Part shown: positions 23,871-35,004 of the stretch, piece by piece
Position numbering within the stretch: position 1 is the stretch's first letter
Layout of the letters: each line of letters begins with the position of its first letter
Assembly (NCBI GenBank): GCA_018902385.1
Contig: JABSSW010000033.1
Coordinates: 310,001 to 374,000 of the forward strand
Direction of reading: 5' to 3'
Length of the DNA: 64,000 nt
DNA from: Physcia stellaris
Taxonomy: Eukaryota; Ascomycota; Lecanoromycetes; Caliciales; Physciaceae
Translations under genes and position numbers: made by a program
The notes under the pieces: model-generated
Databases searched by the model: none
Told to the model about the DNA's origin: nothing
Seen by the model: the letters and a program-made list of their open reading frames with translations, nothing else

Positions 23871-24475
23871 TTTGATGATCTGCTTTCAAGCAGTTATCGT
23901 CTGATGATGTGTCTGGAAGTAGTTGACCTGTCTTGTTTCTTTTGCAATTGGTCGATTGATGTTTGCTTTCTGCGATCGGTGCTTCAATGGAGTCTGGATT
24001 CGTTATGCTGCAGAGTCCTATGTATTGGTATAGGCTAAGGCAATCATTCAGCTTAATTTACCATACGCATGGGTACGACCACGATAACAAAGAAGCACCG
24101 GAAACAAAAATGCATTGTGAGCGACTTTTTCAACGAACAATGACTTGGGCAAGAGGTTGGGAATTGTGATGAATAAAGAAGCTTTTTACAAAAGCAATGT
24201 TGAGATTCAGTCCATGATGGTTGGCCAAAGCTTATAACATTCAATATTTAGACCAAACCACCGATGACCCACAATTCAACCGCACATTATCACTCAACGT
24301 CTCTCCAACTTTTCCATAAGTAAATCCATTTCTCTCACTCTTTCTCCAGTAGCACTTTCGGAACACCGCACCATATTGAGTATATACCTTGCGACTTAAA
24401 GTTCACCCGATATTGACAGCTATACCAAAACGACAACTTACCACATTCAACAAGCAACAAAGCGGTTACCCAAGT
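23871..24475. other. intergenic
   Basis: Divergent spacer between the minus-strand E2-like gene and the plus-strand unknown gene. Nothing beyond possible promoters; no clear element recognised. Confidence 0.45.
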
Positions 24476-25128
24476 ATGGACACCATGATGGATCTTGAAC
24501 AAGCGCTCGACTTCATTGAGCAAGAATTAACCTTCGAGTTCGGCACAGAGTGCAACTCCAGAACCTCAACCATCCCAAACACCCTCATGATCGAGGAGGC
24601 AGAAAGCGAAGAAGATGGCCCAGCCACAGCCGATCTCTACCAAAAGATGTACAAAGGCATGACAAAACGAGATTTCCTCGCCCTAATCCTCACCGAAGGC
24701 GTCGCTATCGACCGCATCGTCGTCCGCTCTCGCCAGGAAGTCTGCTTAGCCTGCGAGTATCCTCCGGAAGACTTGCTCGGCGTATGGCGACACGAAAAAC
24801 GCATATACAAGCACAAAGGCCGCTCCGTATCCCCTCAACATCAGAAAGGTCTGGACATCGTTGGCCTCCCATCGCTTTTTGGCCCCCAGGATCCGCAGAG
24901 CAAGCAAATCCTCCGCCTTGGGTCTGGGAGTGCGTCTGGGCTGTATATATGGAGGAGCATGACCAAGAGGATTTTAGGATCGTGAGGGACTTTCTCGAGG
25001 CCCATGTTTGGCCTCTTGCCGAGGAGAGGGAGAAGGAGCAGGAGACTCAGCCTGGGCTCGATCGGATGATGGCGGTAGATGATCCAAGTCCTGGAAGGGA
25101 GACGGATCTCATGATAAGGGGGGGTTAG
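24476..25128 (+). CDS. hypothetical protein, possible 2-exon gene
   Basis: ATG at 24476 starts MDTMMDLEQALDFIEQEL and an acidic 124-codon stretch. A 41-nt GT-AG intron (24849-24889) joins it in phase to a second frame (SAEQANPPPWVWECVWAVYM to RGG), giving 203 residues. The second half is acidic and Glu/Asp-rich. The intron is short and its donor (GTCTGG) is weak. Without it the first frame would run on to 24985 and end in an unrelated-looking tail. No domain is recognised. Codon use and the long open frames suggest a real gene, but the model is uncertain. Confidence 0.45.
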
Positions 25129-25699
25129 AAGCTGTGTCCGTAGGACTGGGTTTACGAGCTGTAAGAATGGTTGAGAGAAGGAGATGAGACAGCGGTCACC
25201 CGAGGCGGGTCCTTGGAATAATAATCAACTATCAGCATCGAAAGGACGACGACGGGGCTCGGAACGGTAAGCACCCGACTACAGCCCCGTCAGGTAGGAC
25301 GATGCTGTGAAGAGAGAACCCAAGAGGGTAGATCGGGGCGACGCGAAAGGTATCCAACGTCACTGGGGTAACCGGGTGGTGGGGAAGGTATCCTCCGCAT
25401 AGTGATCCCCTAGACCAAATCTCGTTAGAACGAGTTTGATAGCGGAACTTACCGCTTCATATCCCACACAAAGCCCTGCTATGTGGTTACGACTCAAAGT
25501 AGATCCTCCCCAAATATCCATCCCTCTCTTTTCGAATCTTACTTCTCACTACTTTCTATAACGAGCACACGCTTCCCTGACTTGGTATAAGCCTATTCCC
25601 AATATCCGTATGATGGCCGTTATGATGAGCAACATGCCTTATGAGGGTGTTTCAAGAGAGAAGCTGTGATCGAGTACCTGAATAACAACATTTCTAGTA
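25129..25699. other. non-coding stretch with GC hairpin
   Basis: No reading frame. GACGGGGCT at 25251-25259 pairs with AGCCCCGTC at 25283-25291 (9-bp stem), inside a stretch of short G/C-rich tracts (25200-25460) that looks like structured RNA or the end of an old element. I could not assign a family. Confidence 0.35.
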
Positions 25700-25723
25700 T
25701 TGAATAAATCAGCACCGGGACAT

Positions 25724-27329
25724 ATGGCAATGATCAAGCAATTAAGCAGACTCCCTCGTGAGATAGTCCACGTCATACTCAATGACCTACCACTGGCAGC
25801 TATCCTCCATTTAGTTCAAGATTACCTAGATCTTGATGATGATGATAAACTCAACATCGTTAGCTATCGACGACTTCCAGAAGATGCTATCGCCGAAGCC
25901 GCATATTTCAATCAGTGTATCCTCAGCCATCTTAAGCTCGGCGATGTTTTCGCCTCCATAGCTGACTTGCATAGACTCGCCTCAATTTGGTCCGTATACA
26001 GCACGATTCAACATGTCTATGAGAGAGGGTACCTGGATTGTTGGCCAACACACTTTTTAAGCGAGAGTGTCTGGTCCAACCTCGGTCTTTCCACGTCGTT
26101 ACTTCGAGGGGCACCAGCAGCACATGAGATTTCCTTGGAGCTGGTTGATTATATTTGCTCTTTCCTGAAAGCATGGGAGAGGCCTTGGATGAAGTACTTA
26201 GCTGTAGGTTTTACGAAACAGCTACCATCACATCTATATTCGGAGAGCACCCTTTTACAAGTTGGGTAAGTAACTTTATTCTTACACTCATGCTGGCTAT
26301 TTCTCAGCGTATCGACGATTCCGACAGTCTTCATTTACAGAAAAAACCATTATAAATGCTAAAATTTAAATTTATCAATAGAAAGTTGAACGAACCGTGG
26401 AGCAATGTAGTCGAGGCAACGGAGCGGTTCAACGCCCTACGCTGTCAGCAACTATATCGTATGGCCGAGCTGTTCGAGTTGTATCCAACATATCTGAAAA
26501 AAGGTACGTGATGTGAGGCTAGCTTCGAGACGGAACGCATACCCGTCAGTGGGAATACTGATTGCTTTATATAGCCTCCGATCCATCACAGCTGCCACGT
26601 AAGAACGTCAAACATATAACGGACGGATTTCGTAGGTGTGCAAGAAGGATTGAAAAGAGTGACCCGCTGTACTGCTTCCGATATCTCCGGAATCAATTCG
26701 AAAGTGATAATCTTCCTATAGTGCCTTTCGACCATCTCCTGGAGCTGTTCGTCAAAACATTGGACCGACATCCACTCGTGTCGGGTCTACTCGTGAGCAA
26801 AGTTGAAGGGATAGGACGTCATATAATAGATCTATCAATAATTCCTGCAACAAGTCCGAATTTGCAAGAACAACGCTATCCAGCGGAAGTCTTTAAAGAC
26901 ATCGAAATTGCGCTGAAAGGTCTTCCTTACATTTACACTGGCTCTAATACGCCTAAAGTTCTTAGAACAATGGTTCGTCTACAAGAGGCTGATAACCATA
27001 ATGACAGTTTGTTGTATGGGTATTGCTGACTCAGGGATCCTTCCTAGTACACACCATATTCTCACACGCCATATTCACTCCTGCACCGCAGCCTGGAAAG
27101 CAGGACTCTATATCCCGCCACCCCAAAGGGGGTTTTCATGACACCATGGTATCGGCATTTTCTTAAGCAGATGACAGAATCTCGTTTTGCGGCTCAGCCT
27201 TTTCACACGACATTTTGCGATCGCAGAGCTCAGCCTTATGACGACCGAGAACTGGAGTGGCTAGAAGCTTTCTTGAAGGCGTGCGATTTTATGATCAAGA
27301 CGGACACAATGACGAGAGCAGGAGACTGA
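25724..27329 (+). CDS. F-box-like protein, 3 or 4 exons
   Basis: The N-terminus LSRLPREIVHVILNDLPLAAILHL (residues 7-30) resembles an F-box helix pair, which would link a target to SKP1-cullin ubiquitin ligase. The remaining sequence shows no repeats I recognise. Exons 25724-26265, 26382-26503 and 26575-27029 join at GT-AG introns with correct phases (372 residues). Alternatively a fourth exon 27104-27329 can be spliced in phase from a GTATTG donor at 27020, replacing the last three residues and giving 444 residues. That extra frame (FLKQMTESRF to TRAGD) looks protein-like, so I give the wider span. The start is the first ATG (MAMIKQLSRL); a second lies two codons later. Confidence 0.68.
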
Positions 27330-28690
27330 TCGGGGATGACCAAGGAATAAGTGCAGACATAAGTTAGGGTTCTAGTTCCTCGAAGAAAATACGATGTTGA
27401 CTTTGTTTAAGGGGAAGAAACATGAAGCATGCTAAGCGGACTAATAAGCAGACGCTTATGCAATTTGCATCCACTTCATTGACCTCTGATTTTTTGTGTT
27501 CGTCGCCCTTGATGCCATGAAACCCCCATACACCCGCTGCGTCAGATCGTTTCTGCAGGCCTTTCAAGGCCCGAATTTCCATGGTGCCTCGTGTTTATGC
27601 AATAAAAAACATTGCCACTGGTCATATCATCGTGAGTCAGGAGTCAGGACCACACTTAAACTCAGGGCCTGTCTGCTAGAACTGAAGCCGTTCAGCATAG
27701 CTCGACGTTCTCCGCTCCACACAATGATATGGGTGTAGTAACCAGTCAGCCTCACTCCCCCCTAGCTGGAAAGTACTAAGGATCGAGAATGTTTGAGGGA
27801 ACTCGAAGTGTGTGACGAAATTTGACCCCTAGCTTGATCAGCTGTCCATTTGTTATGAGAAAAGGGTAAGAGACAATAATCTTGCCTGTCAAGCGTAGAA
27901 GGGTCATCATGGTGAACGTCACCTGAAAACTTCTCTAATTACTCGGGTCAGCCGAGTATAGTCTCATCGTGAGTACTTGCTTGTGGTTTCGAGCTTCTAC
28001 TAATTACTTTAAAACGTCCGGAGGAAGAATTAGATACGAGGTTATACATTCAGCCACTTCGGCTAGCCTCTTCTCCCCAGACTCGATTAACCAATACCAG
28101 ATGTCAACGGCGCCTTGCATGGAGGGCTATATCTCACCAGCTATGAATAATTGATAGGTTTAGCTGTCGGATCTCGTCAACTGGGTCTCGCAAGAAACTG
28201 GATAGTGGTAATGGCCTCCATGCGATAAAGTGCAGTTCAACAAACGAAATATGCTCAAACGCTCATTGACATAGTAAGCGCAGCGGCGTTGAACAAGCGA
28301 GAGCCTAGACCTTCGGCTCGTGTGCGAAAACAACTGAGATCCAGTTGATGAGCGTCGAGATCGGACTGCTGAACCTGTCAATTAGCTTGGCTATCTTGGC
28401 AGAAGCTGTGGCTTGCATCTTGGCGTTTCCTTTCGGACCTTTTCGCTTGGAACCACTAGAGTTGGAAAGCTTCATGTAAGTATCATGTCACATTCAAGTT
28501 CCGATGGTCACGTTCCAATAGCATGGTCTGATCAGGATGCAGGTGGGGAAGTCATTGCGAGAATGGGATGGTATGGGGTAAAAGGTATATAGCAAGGCGG
28601 TCCCATCATAACTAAAACAACCATCAAGGTCAGTCGATCTCTACTTTGTCTGAAATCTTCCTGCAGAGCACTTTTTGAATATTTCGCAAA
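27330..28690. other. intergenic, nothing recognised
   Basis: About 1.36 kb without a supported gene. Short frames on both strands have no family resemblance. The last about 100 bp are the likely promoter of the secreted-protein gene at 28691. Confidence 0.5.
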
Positions 28691-29345
28691 ATGAAGTTCT
28701 CTCCCCACACCGTGCACCTCGCCCTTGGAGCCTTCCTATTCCAGGGCACCACAAACGCAGCAGCACCAGGCTGTAACGCGGACAAGTAGCTTCCCCTTTC
28801 CCCTCCTTCCTCTCGTAATCTTCCCCACATTTTCTTTCTAAACCCCTATGACCAACAGCTGCCTCCGTGCCCTCTTCCCCACCGCCTCCCCCACCGCTGT
28901 CTCTTCCGCCTTAGCCTTCTGCTCCACCTACACCACCACCACCAACACAGCAACAACCGGCTTCCCCACCCGCGCTTCCGCCGCCTGCGGTACTGCCCCC
29001 TTCCGTTACTCCTCCGCCTGCTCCTGCAAGCCTAGCCCAACTGCACCCGCCTGCACACCGGTAGTAGCTCCCAACAACCTCGTCCAGAACGGTGGCTTCG
29101 AATGTAACGGCCTCGCGCCCTGGACGGCTGGCGATATATTCAACACCGCGCACAAGCTTTCCACGCCTGGAGAAGGTGGAGTGGGCGTGGCGTATGAATT
29201 TGATCAGACAGGCCCTCCAGCACCGGGGGCCCGGATTCCACCTTTTCTCAGCCAACAGATAGTTGGCTTGACGGCTGGTGCGACGTATGAGCTCGGCTAT
29301 AGTTTGAGTTTTGATGCCTGTACCGCTGATACGGGCTTTGTTGGG
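28691..29345 (+). CDS. secreted carbohydrate-binding-like protein, 3' end lost or unresolved
   Basis: ATG at 28691 opens a signal peptide (MKFSPHTVHLALGAFLFQG). Exon 1 (28691-28785) joins exon 2 (from 28859) over a GTAGCT...AACAG intron in correct phase. The mature protein starts with a Cys-rich module containing DNCLRALFPTAS and a Thr/Pro-rich linker. It is followed by NLVQNGGFECNGLAPWTAG, typical of the opening strand of CBM4/9-like (CenC) jelly-roll domains in fungal secreted proteins. Homology fades after DACTADTGFVG at 29345, where a GTGAGG could be a donor. No matching downstream exon was found. The frame runs on into TATA- and CT-rich sequence to 29600, so the domain appears truncated, perhaps by a repeat insertion. 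Confidence 0.65.
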
Positions 29346-29367
29346 GTGAGGATTATAATTCATCCCA

Positions 29368-29620
29368 TGATTCACCCCCCCAGTTACCCAATCATTCACG
29401 AGCCAATGCCAAGCTTTGCTACATATATAAGCCCGTCTCCCCTCCGCTCTCTCTCTCTCCGTTACATACCACGCCACTCCACACTACTACCACCGCCTCT
29501 CCACCCTACCATCATCACCACTCCACATCATCACTGCTCCACTGTACTTATATATATTGCATTACTTATTCATAGATCTATCTCCAGTCCTAAGTTTTGA
29601 ACTTGTATTGTCACCCAGAG
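29368..29620 (+). other. possible LTR-like or promoter segment
   Basis: Starts TGATTCAC, has a TATA-like CATATATAAG at 29420-29440 followed by CT-rich tracts, and a TG/CA-like end near 29613. It sits where the gene at 28691 loses homology. No partner copy exists in this window, so a solo LTR or insertion is only a guess. Confidence 0.22.
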
Positions 29621-29799
29621 AAACACAAGATAAGTCTGAATAAAATCTTCTATTTCACTATCTGGAGCAAGATGCTGAACTCCAACGTCTATATCGAAGA
29701 ACGCAGCACTTTCGTTCAATTCCACGATAGCCCTATTCTCAGCACATAGTTGAATTTAGATGACATCAAGTGATAATTATATTTCTGGGAGATAGAGAG

Positions 29800-30620
29800 A
29801 ATATTGCAGAAAACAGTGAGATTAGCGGAGATGAGGTGAGAGATGACTTCAGGTGAGGATTATAGTCCTGGGAGATGGAGAAAATCCTGCAGAAAGAAAG
29901 TGAGTTAAGCGGAGATGAACTCAGTGATTGAGCTAATAGATTTTCAGAAAGATAGTGAAAATCCGGAAAGATTCGCCGGACATAGTGAGAATTTCTCATA
30001 GGATGATGAGTATGGTGAGAAAGAGCTCGGAAAATAGAGGAAGTACCAGGAAAAGTCGCCGAAGATAGTGGAAATTCCTCACAGAATGATGAACTAAGTG
30101 AGAAAGAGCTCGGGAGATAGAGATAATACCAAGAAAAGTCGCCAAACATAGTGGAAATTTCTCACAGAACGATGAAGTAAGTGAGAAAGAGCTCGGAAGA
30201 TAGAAAAAATCCAGGAAAATCCGCCGGATATAGTGAGAAAGAGCTTGAAAGATAGAAAAATCCGGGAAAATCCGCCGGATATAGTGAGAAAGAGCTCGGA
30301 AGATAGAAAAAATTTGGAAAAATCCGCCGGACATAGCAAGAATTCTCATCGAGATTGAGAAAAAGCTCGGGAGATAGCGAAAATACCGGGAAAATCCGCC
30401 GGACATAGTGAGAATTCTCATCGAGATTGAGAAAAAGCCCGGGAGATAGAGAAAATCCCGGGGAAATCCGCCGAACATAGTGAGAATTTCTCAGTGAAAA
30501 ATAGCTCGGAAGATAGAGAAAATACCGGGAAAATCCGCCGGACATAGTGAGAATTCTCATTGAGAAAAAGCCCGGGAGATAGAGAAAATACCGGGAAAAT
30601 CCGCTGGAGATAGTGAAAAT
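29800..30620. repeat. degenerate minisatellite array
   Basis: Tandem units built on CCGCCGGACATAGTGAGAA and AGCTCGGAAGATAGA. CCGCCGG-like anchors occur at 30221, 30272, 30324, 30396, 30468, 30535 and 30601, spaced 51-52 then 66-72 bp. Earlier units near 30055 and 30140 are 85 bp apart. The plus strand is purine-rich, so the minus strand stays open in several frames at once (up to 170 codons). I read this as a by-product of composition, not a protein. Confidence 0.8.
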
Positions 30621-30764
30621 CGAGGAAAGTTGGGAGATGGAAGTGAAGTGAGCTGAGATGAGCTGAAAGAACATATTGTCATTGGTTGTTCAGAGATCAA
30701 TGTCTCTGACTAAAGTCACTCGACATCGTCATCTCACTCGCTATCCTACAGCGGTTACAGCGAC

Positions 30765-31590
30765 GCGGACTTCAAACACCGACCAAGCGGCGCACATTGG
30801 CAAAAGTGTGACCCAGACTGGGTGAAGAAAGCGCGGACTCTAAGCACCGACCCAACGGTGCACAATGGCGAAAATGTGACCCAGACTGGGTACAGAAAGT
30901 TTACCTGTCACTGCAACCTTCAGTGATTTCCTGGCAAAAGCTGAGGACTGTTCTGCATCCAAATCTCATGGATACTTGACGATCGCGGACTCTCTCACCA
31001 TAGTGATTGGAATCCAATGACAGCCGAGCTGTAGCCATTGAAAGGAATGGCCACTGTTGTTGAAGGGCAGCTCTACTGAGCTCGCTTTGCTGCTCTGAAG
31101 CGAGGTATAAGCCAAGCAGATAAATACACGGCTGGCCTTCTAAAGGACCCTCACTTTGCCTTTTTCTGCCACCAGGACTCAGTCTTCACTGAAAAGAACT
31201 TCAAGGACTACAAAGACATAGGACGTGGCGGCAACGAGATTCCCCAGCCATAAGCCAGTTTGGACGAGGGTCGATGACGATGTATCACCTCACAGACAAT
31301 CCTATGATCTTGTCACCGCTCTCATCTCATCTACACTGTACGGACACTCATCATCATTACCCCTACTTAGTGCTATTTCACATACATCATCCCCCTAATC
31401 CTAGACACGCGGATAAGCGAGATTGGAAATCACCTCTACATCCATTGTACTGCAAAGATGATTCCCTGGCTGAGAACCAGGTACAAAAGCTCATGTGTCT
31501 TTGAGCTGGGATCCTTGGACACTTCGCTGTTGTCTTTACTGTGGAAGAAGAAGTCGGCCAATTGGGACAACTTAGCCTTAGGCTATATAT
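30765..31590 (+). pseudogene. decayed coding sequence with 68-bp tandem duplication
   Basis: The segment 30765-30832 is repeated at 30833-30899 (shared GTGACCCAGACTGGGT). Reading the plus strand with stops and shifts gives protein-like pieces (HWQKCDPDWVKKA and, near 31130, AGLLKDPHFAFFCHQDS and FKDYKDIGRGGNEI). I cannot assign a family. An old transposon or gene relic is likely. Confidence 0.35.
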
Positions 31591-32389
31591 GTGATGCAGT
31601 CACCCTTTTCCACACCTAGCTTCCATCCTTCCATCATCTTGAAAGAAGAAGAGCTCCTTGTGAGCCGGATGTCGTTACCGAGAGCTGAAATCCGGAGATG
31701 CAATTTTTCAGCTTCCATCATCCTGGAAGAAGAAGAGCTCCTTGTGAGCAAGGAACTCATTAAGATCGGTTCACATGTTCTACCGGAAGATGGTCATTAT
31801 TCATCTCATATCAGCACATGCTTCTCGAAGCGGCCAGGCGTCAAACACCTCTTCGAGTCTTCCGATCTACGTCAAACAAATTTGGGACCTACCTGCCGAA
31901 GAAAGGTATCCAGTATCACATATTATATCTTTGTTCTCACTATCTATCTCATGTCCTGGCAATTTCAATTCAGTGTCTGTTCTACCACTCACTCCCCAAA
32001 GTTTCATGACTCTTCGACAGATGTTCGTCCGTTGATGAAGGTGTTCAGATACGGTATCAGATTCTATCATATCTCTATATATATCCTTATCACTTTCATC
32101 CACACCAACACTCACATCGCCTCTCACATGCTACGGCATTCATTCAGGGAAACTTACCTAGTTCTAGGCTTCTCGAGACAATTGATAAGCCATTTGAGCT
32201 GAACATTAATAGAAATCAGAGCAGATATCGACTCGACAGCTCTCCAATAAATTTCCTCCCTTCGTCCAATATCTGCTAAGTCCTACAAAGGACATGCTGG
32301 ATCAAGGCGGGTATCATGACATACTCTGTATCGCACTGCGACTATGTTCCGCCAATCGCGAGAGGAACCAGCTTTTGGCTAACGACACT
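31591..32389. other. low-information region with an 84-bp duplication
   Basis: CTTCCATCATC(T/C)TG(A/G)AAGAAG recurs at 31628 and 31712 with its following sequence. A 203-codon plus frame spans the duplication, but its composition and lack of any family argue against a gene. Confidence 0.35.
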
Positions 32390-33275
32390 CTATCTACACA
32401 ACCATCATGGATAGCCACCCTCTGTTGAAGCTCTTGCTAGAGAAGCAGCCGGCCTTTCATTTGCTTCAAGTCACAGCGACTTTTTCGTCTCAACAAACAT
32501 CCAAGCCAGCTCTTGTCTCAAAACGACTCTATATACACAACCATCATGAATAGTCACTTTCTACTGAAGCTTTTGCTAGAGAAGAGCAGCCGATCTTTTC
32601 ATATATTTCAAGTCACAACGACTTTTTCGTCTCAACAGACATTCAAGTCAGTTTTTGACTCAAAACGACTTAATATACACAATCATCATGAATAGTCACT
32701 CTTTGCTGAAGCTTTTGCTAGAGAAGAGCAGTGAACCTTCCATATATTTCCAATCACAGCGACTTTTCGCCTCGACAAACATTCAAGCCAGCTCTTGACT
32801 CAAGACAACTCTATCTACACAACCATGATGAATAGCCATTCGAGACAAAGTCGGGAAAAATCACCGACGAGCAGAAAGAGAGAATCTCGACTCTTTCAAT
32901 CCAATTGGAAGTTGCGAACCTTCCAGATGAGCGATTTCCGAAACTCCAAACCGATCTGAAGACAGAAAAGAAGCAGAAAATACGTCTCGAAATTCTCAAC
33001 AGTAATCTCGAAGCACGTCTCGCAGAGTCCCAAGCTTCATGCAAAGATCTCGAATCAAAACTTGATGCTCTTCACGAACTCCGTTGACCCTTTTGCTAGA
33101 GAAAAGCTGTCGACCTTTCGTATGTTTTAAGCCACAGTTTCTGTTTCATCCCGACAAACATTCAAGTCAGCTCTTGATTCAAAATTACTTTATATACACA
33201 ATCATCATGAATGATAATATTCTATTAAAGCTTTTTGCTAGATAAGAGCAGTCGCCCTTTCATATGCTCTAAGTC
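32390..33275 (+). repeat. 139-142-bp tandem repeat, at least 5 units, with inserted segment
   Basis: Units are marked by ACACAA(C/T)CAT(C/G)ATG beginning at 32396, 32535, 32677, 32817 and 33196. Spacings are 139, 142 and 140 bp, then 379 bp where a foreign segment (about 32840-33087) is inserted. Each unit carries GCTTTTGCTAGAGAAG and an ACTTTTTCGTCTC-like block. Several units start with an ATG frame of about 50 codons ending in TAG, but units differ by indels. Confidence 0.8.
32842..33087 (+). pseudogene. coiled-coil protein fragment inside the tandem repeat
   Basis: An open frame with no ATG reads KITDEQKERISTLSIQLEVA, TEKKQKIRLEILNSNLEARL and CKDLESKLDALHELR, a heptad-like Leu/Glu/Lys pattern. 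It ends with TGA just before the repeat resumes. No family assignment is possible from 80 residues. Confidence 0.4.
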
Positions 33276-33911
33276 ACAGCGATCCTGTTGACAGGAAACC
33301 CAGACCTTCCAGCAAATCTCATGGATGACTTATATGATGACCTTCTGGACTTCGTCAGCCAATAGTCGATTTGCTACAGGTAGCTCATCCTTCATCGAAC
33401 ATCTACGAACGTCTGGACTATATTCATACCGTTGGCTTTCGCTTTTCGTGGAAGTAGCTGCGGCGATCTTATCCTCGTTTGCCAACATAGACTGTGCTTG
33501 GAGCCCATGGCATGATTCATGCTACCGTCTCAATCAAAACCATGAGAAGTACAAGCTCTCCTTATCTTTAATCTCATTGTCTACCGCTAGAAGATTGACC
33601 CTTCAAACGTTTCTAGCGTCTGTCTTTCCAGAAGACTTGCGTCAAATACAGCTTTCTCTGCATGAATCTTTTGAGCTAAGTTCTAGCAATCGTTCGTGAG
33701 AAGTCATGTCATAAAGTCATCAAGAAACATGCATACTATTCCAGTCTCTCATGAAATAAAACCTTAGCTTCGGAACGTCAGCAAAATTAAACTGACTATC
33801 AGTTTCGAGTTCAGATGAGAAATTTTACTTTTAACCCAGACAGCAAATTATATTGGGATTAGTAATTATCTGAGCATGGTTCTAAGACTAAATTTGTTGC
33901 ATTCTGTAGCA

Positions 33912-34245
33912 GGCATTCAGTCTCGAAAGCTTCGGATCGTCCGGTTCAAGCTTGTGAGATGCGAAGGACAGAAAGATATTGATCTTAGTCGGCCGAATCG
34001 GAAGGAAAGGGAGATTGCGGATACGCTGAAGAATGGGGCGAGAGTGTAATAGATCATCAACTCAGGCCAGCCATTTTCTCAAACCCTGCATTTCGTATCA
34101 GGCATTCAGTCTTGAAAGCCTCACATCGTCCGATTCAAGCCTGTGAGATGCCAAGGGCAAAAAGATATTGATCTTAGTCGGCCGAATCGGAAGGAAAGGG
34201 AGATTGCGGATACGCTGAAGACTGAGGTGAGAGTGTAATCATCAA
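33912..34245. repeat. 189-bp tandem duplication
   Basis: GGCATTCAGTCT at 33912 recurs at 34101. The stretch AAAGATATTGATCTTAGTCG continuing to GATACGCTGAAGA is nearly identical in both copies (about 140 bp matched). Differences are mostly transitions. A frame with RPNRKEREIADTLK is shared but interrupted by stops. Confidence 0.8.
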
Positions 34246-34251
34246 TTCGCC

Positions 34252-34859
34252 TTGGTAAATGGTGCTAAGCTGACCAATTACGCTAGTCCATGGAAGCCGT
34301 CATCAGGCGGCTGGGGTTTTCAGTATATCCCTACCCAAGGGCACAACTTCGAGGTCCCTAAGGGATTAGATCTGGTGATCACTCATGGACCACCGAAGGC
34401 ATCATGGACTATACCAACTCTAAGCGAAGAGCCGGATGTTCAGACCTTTTCCGAGCTATTGCTCGATCTAGACCACGGATGCACTGTTATGGACATATCC
34501 AAGAGGGTTGGGGAGCAAGGCTGGTGACCTAGTGTGATTAGATCACTGTGACCCCCTCGCACTTTACAGACATCGTCAATGAGAAAACCTACCTCGTGAA
34601 AGAACTATCGGGCTTTAAGCAGTCGAAGTTTGATACACCGGAGGCTAAAGAGCAGAAGTCGAGGAAAAAGGGGTATTATCGACGGGAACGGTGCTACGCT
34701 ACGAGCCACTGCTCGGGAGATTCAAATCCCCCTGAATTTGGAACACAAACCTTGTTCGTAAATGCCGCCATCCAGGGTATCGACCAAGATACACTACAGC
34801 TGCCATGGCTTGTGGATCTTGAAATTCCGAAGCTGCTAAGGCCTCCTGAGGCTCATTAA
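34252..34859 (+). pseudogene. calcineurin-like metallophosphoesterase, C-terminal half, broken
   Basis: GGWGFQYIP and LVITHGPPK match the metal-binding GGxxF and THxPP region of fungal metallophosphoesterases. The match then moves to the next frame (GIMDYTNSKRRAGCSDLF, RPRMHCYGHIQEGWG), consistent with loss of one G in AAGG(G)CATC near 34400. GHIQ is the last metal-binding His motif. A TAG after RLVT stands where a Trp is usual. Beyond it TLFVNAAIQG and LPWLVDLEIPK give the familiar C-terminus. The N-terminal half with the first Asp and His ligands is missing. Inactive. Confidence 0.82.
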
Positions 34860-35004
34860 TCATACAGAGGAGCACCGAGAAAGGGGGCTAAAATCAATGG
34901 GGACTTACTAGGTGGTGACTACTAGGATTAAGTTCTGTCTCAGATGTCCGGTCTTATTCGTGGGTTCTCCTCATTGAATGCACATGATTCTGTCTTTGCA
35001 CAAG
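34860..35004. other. spacer between two decayed genes
   Basis: Short convergent spacer between the metallophosphoesterase remnant (plus strand) and the flavoenzyme remnant (minus strand). No feature seen. Confidence 0.4.

Noticed and set aside
29766-30674. Repeat protein on the minus strand
   Set aside because: Several frames are open at once and unit lengths vary without keeping frame, as expected from a purine-rich minisatellite.
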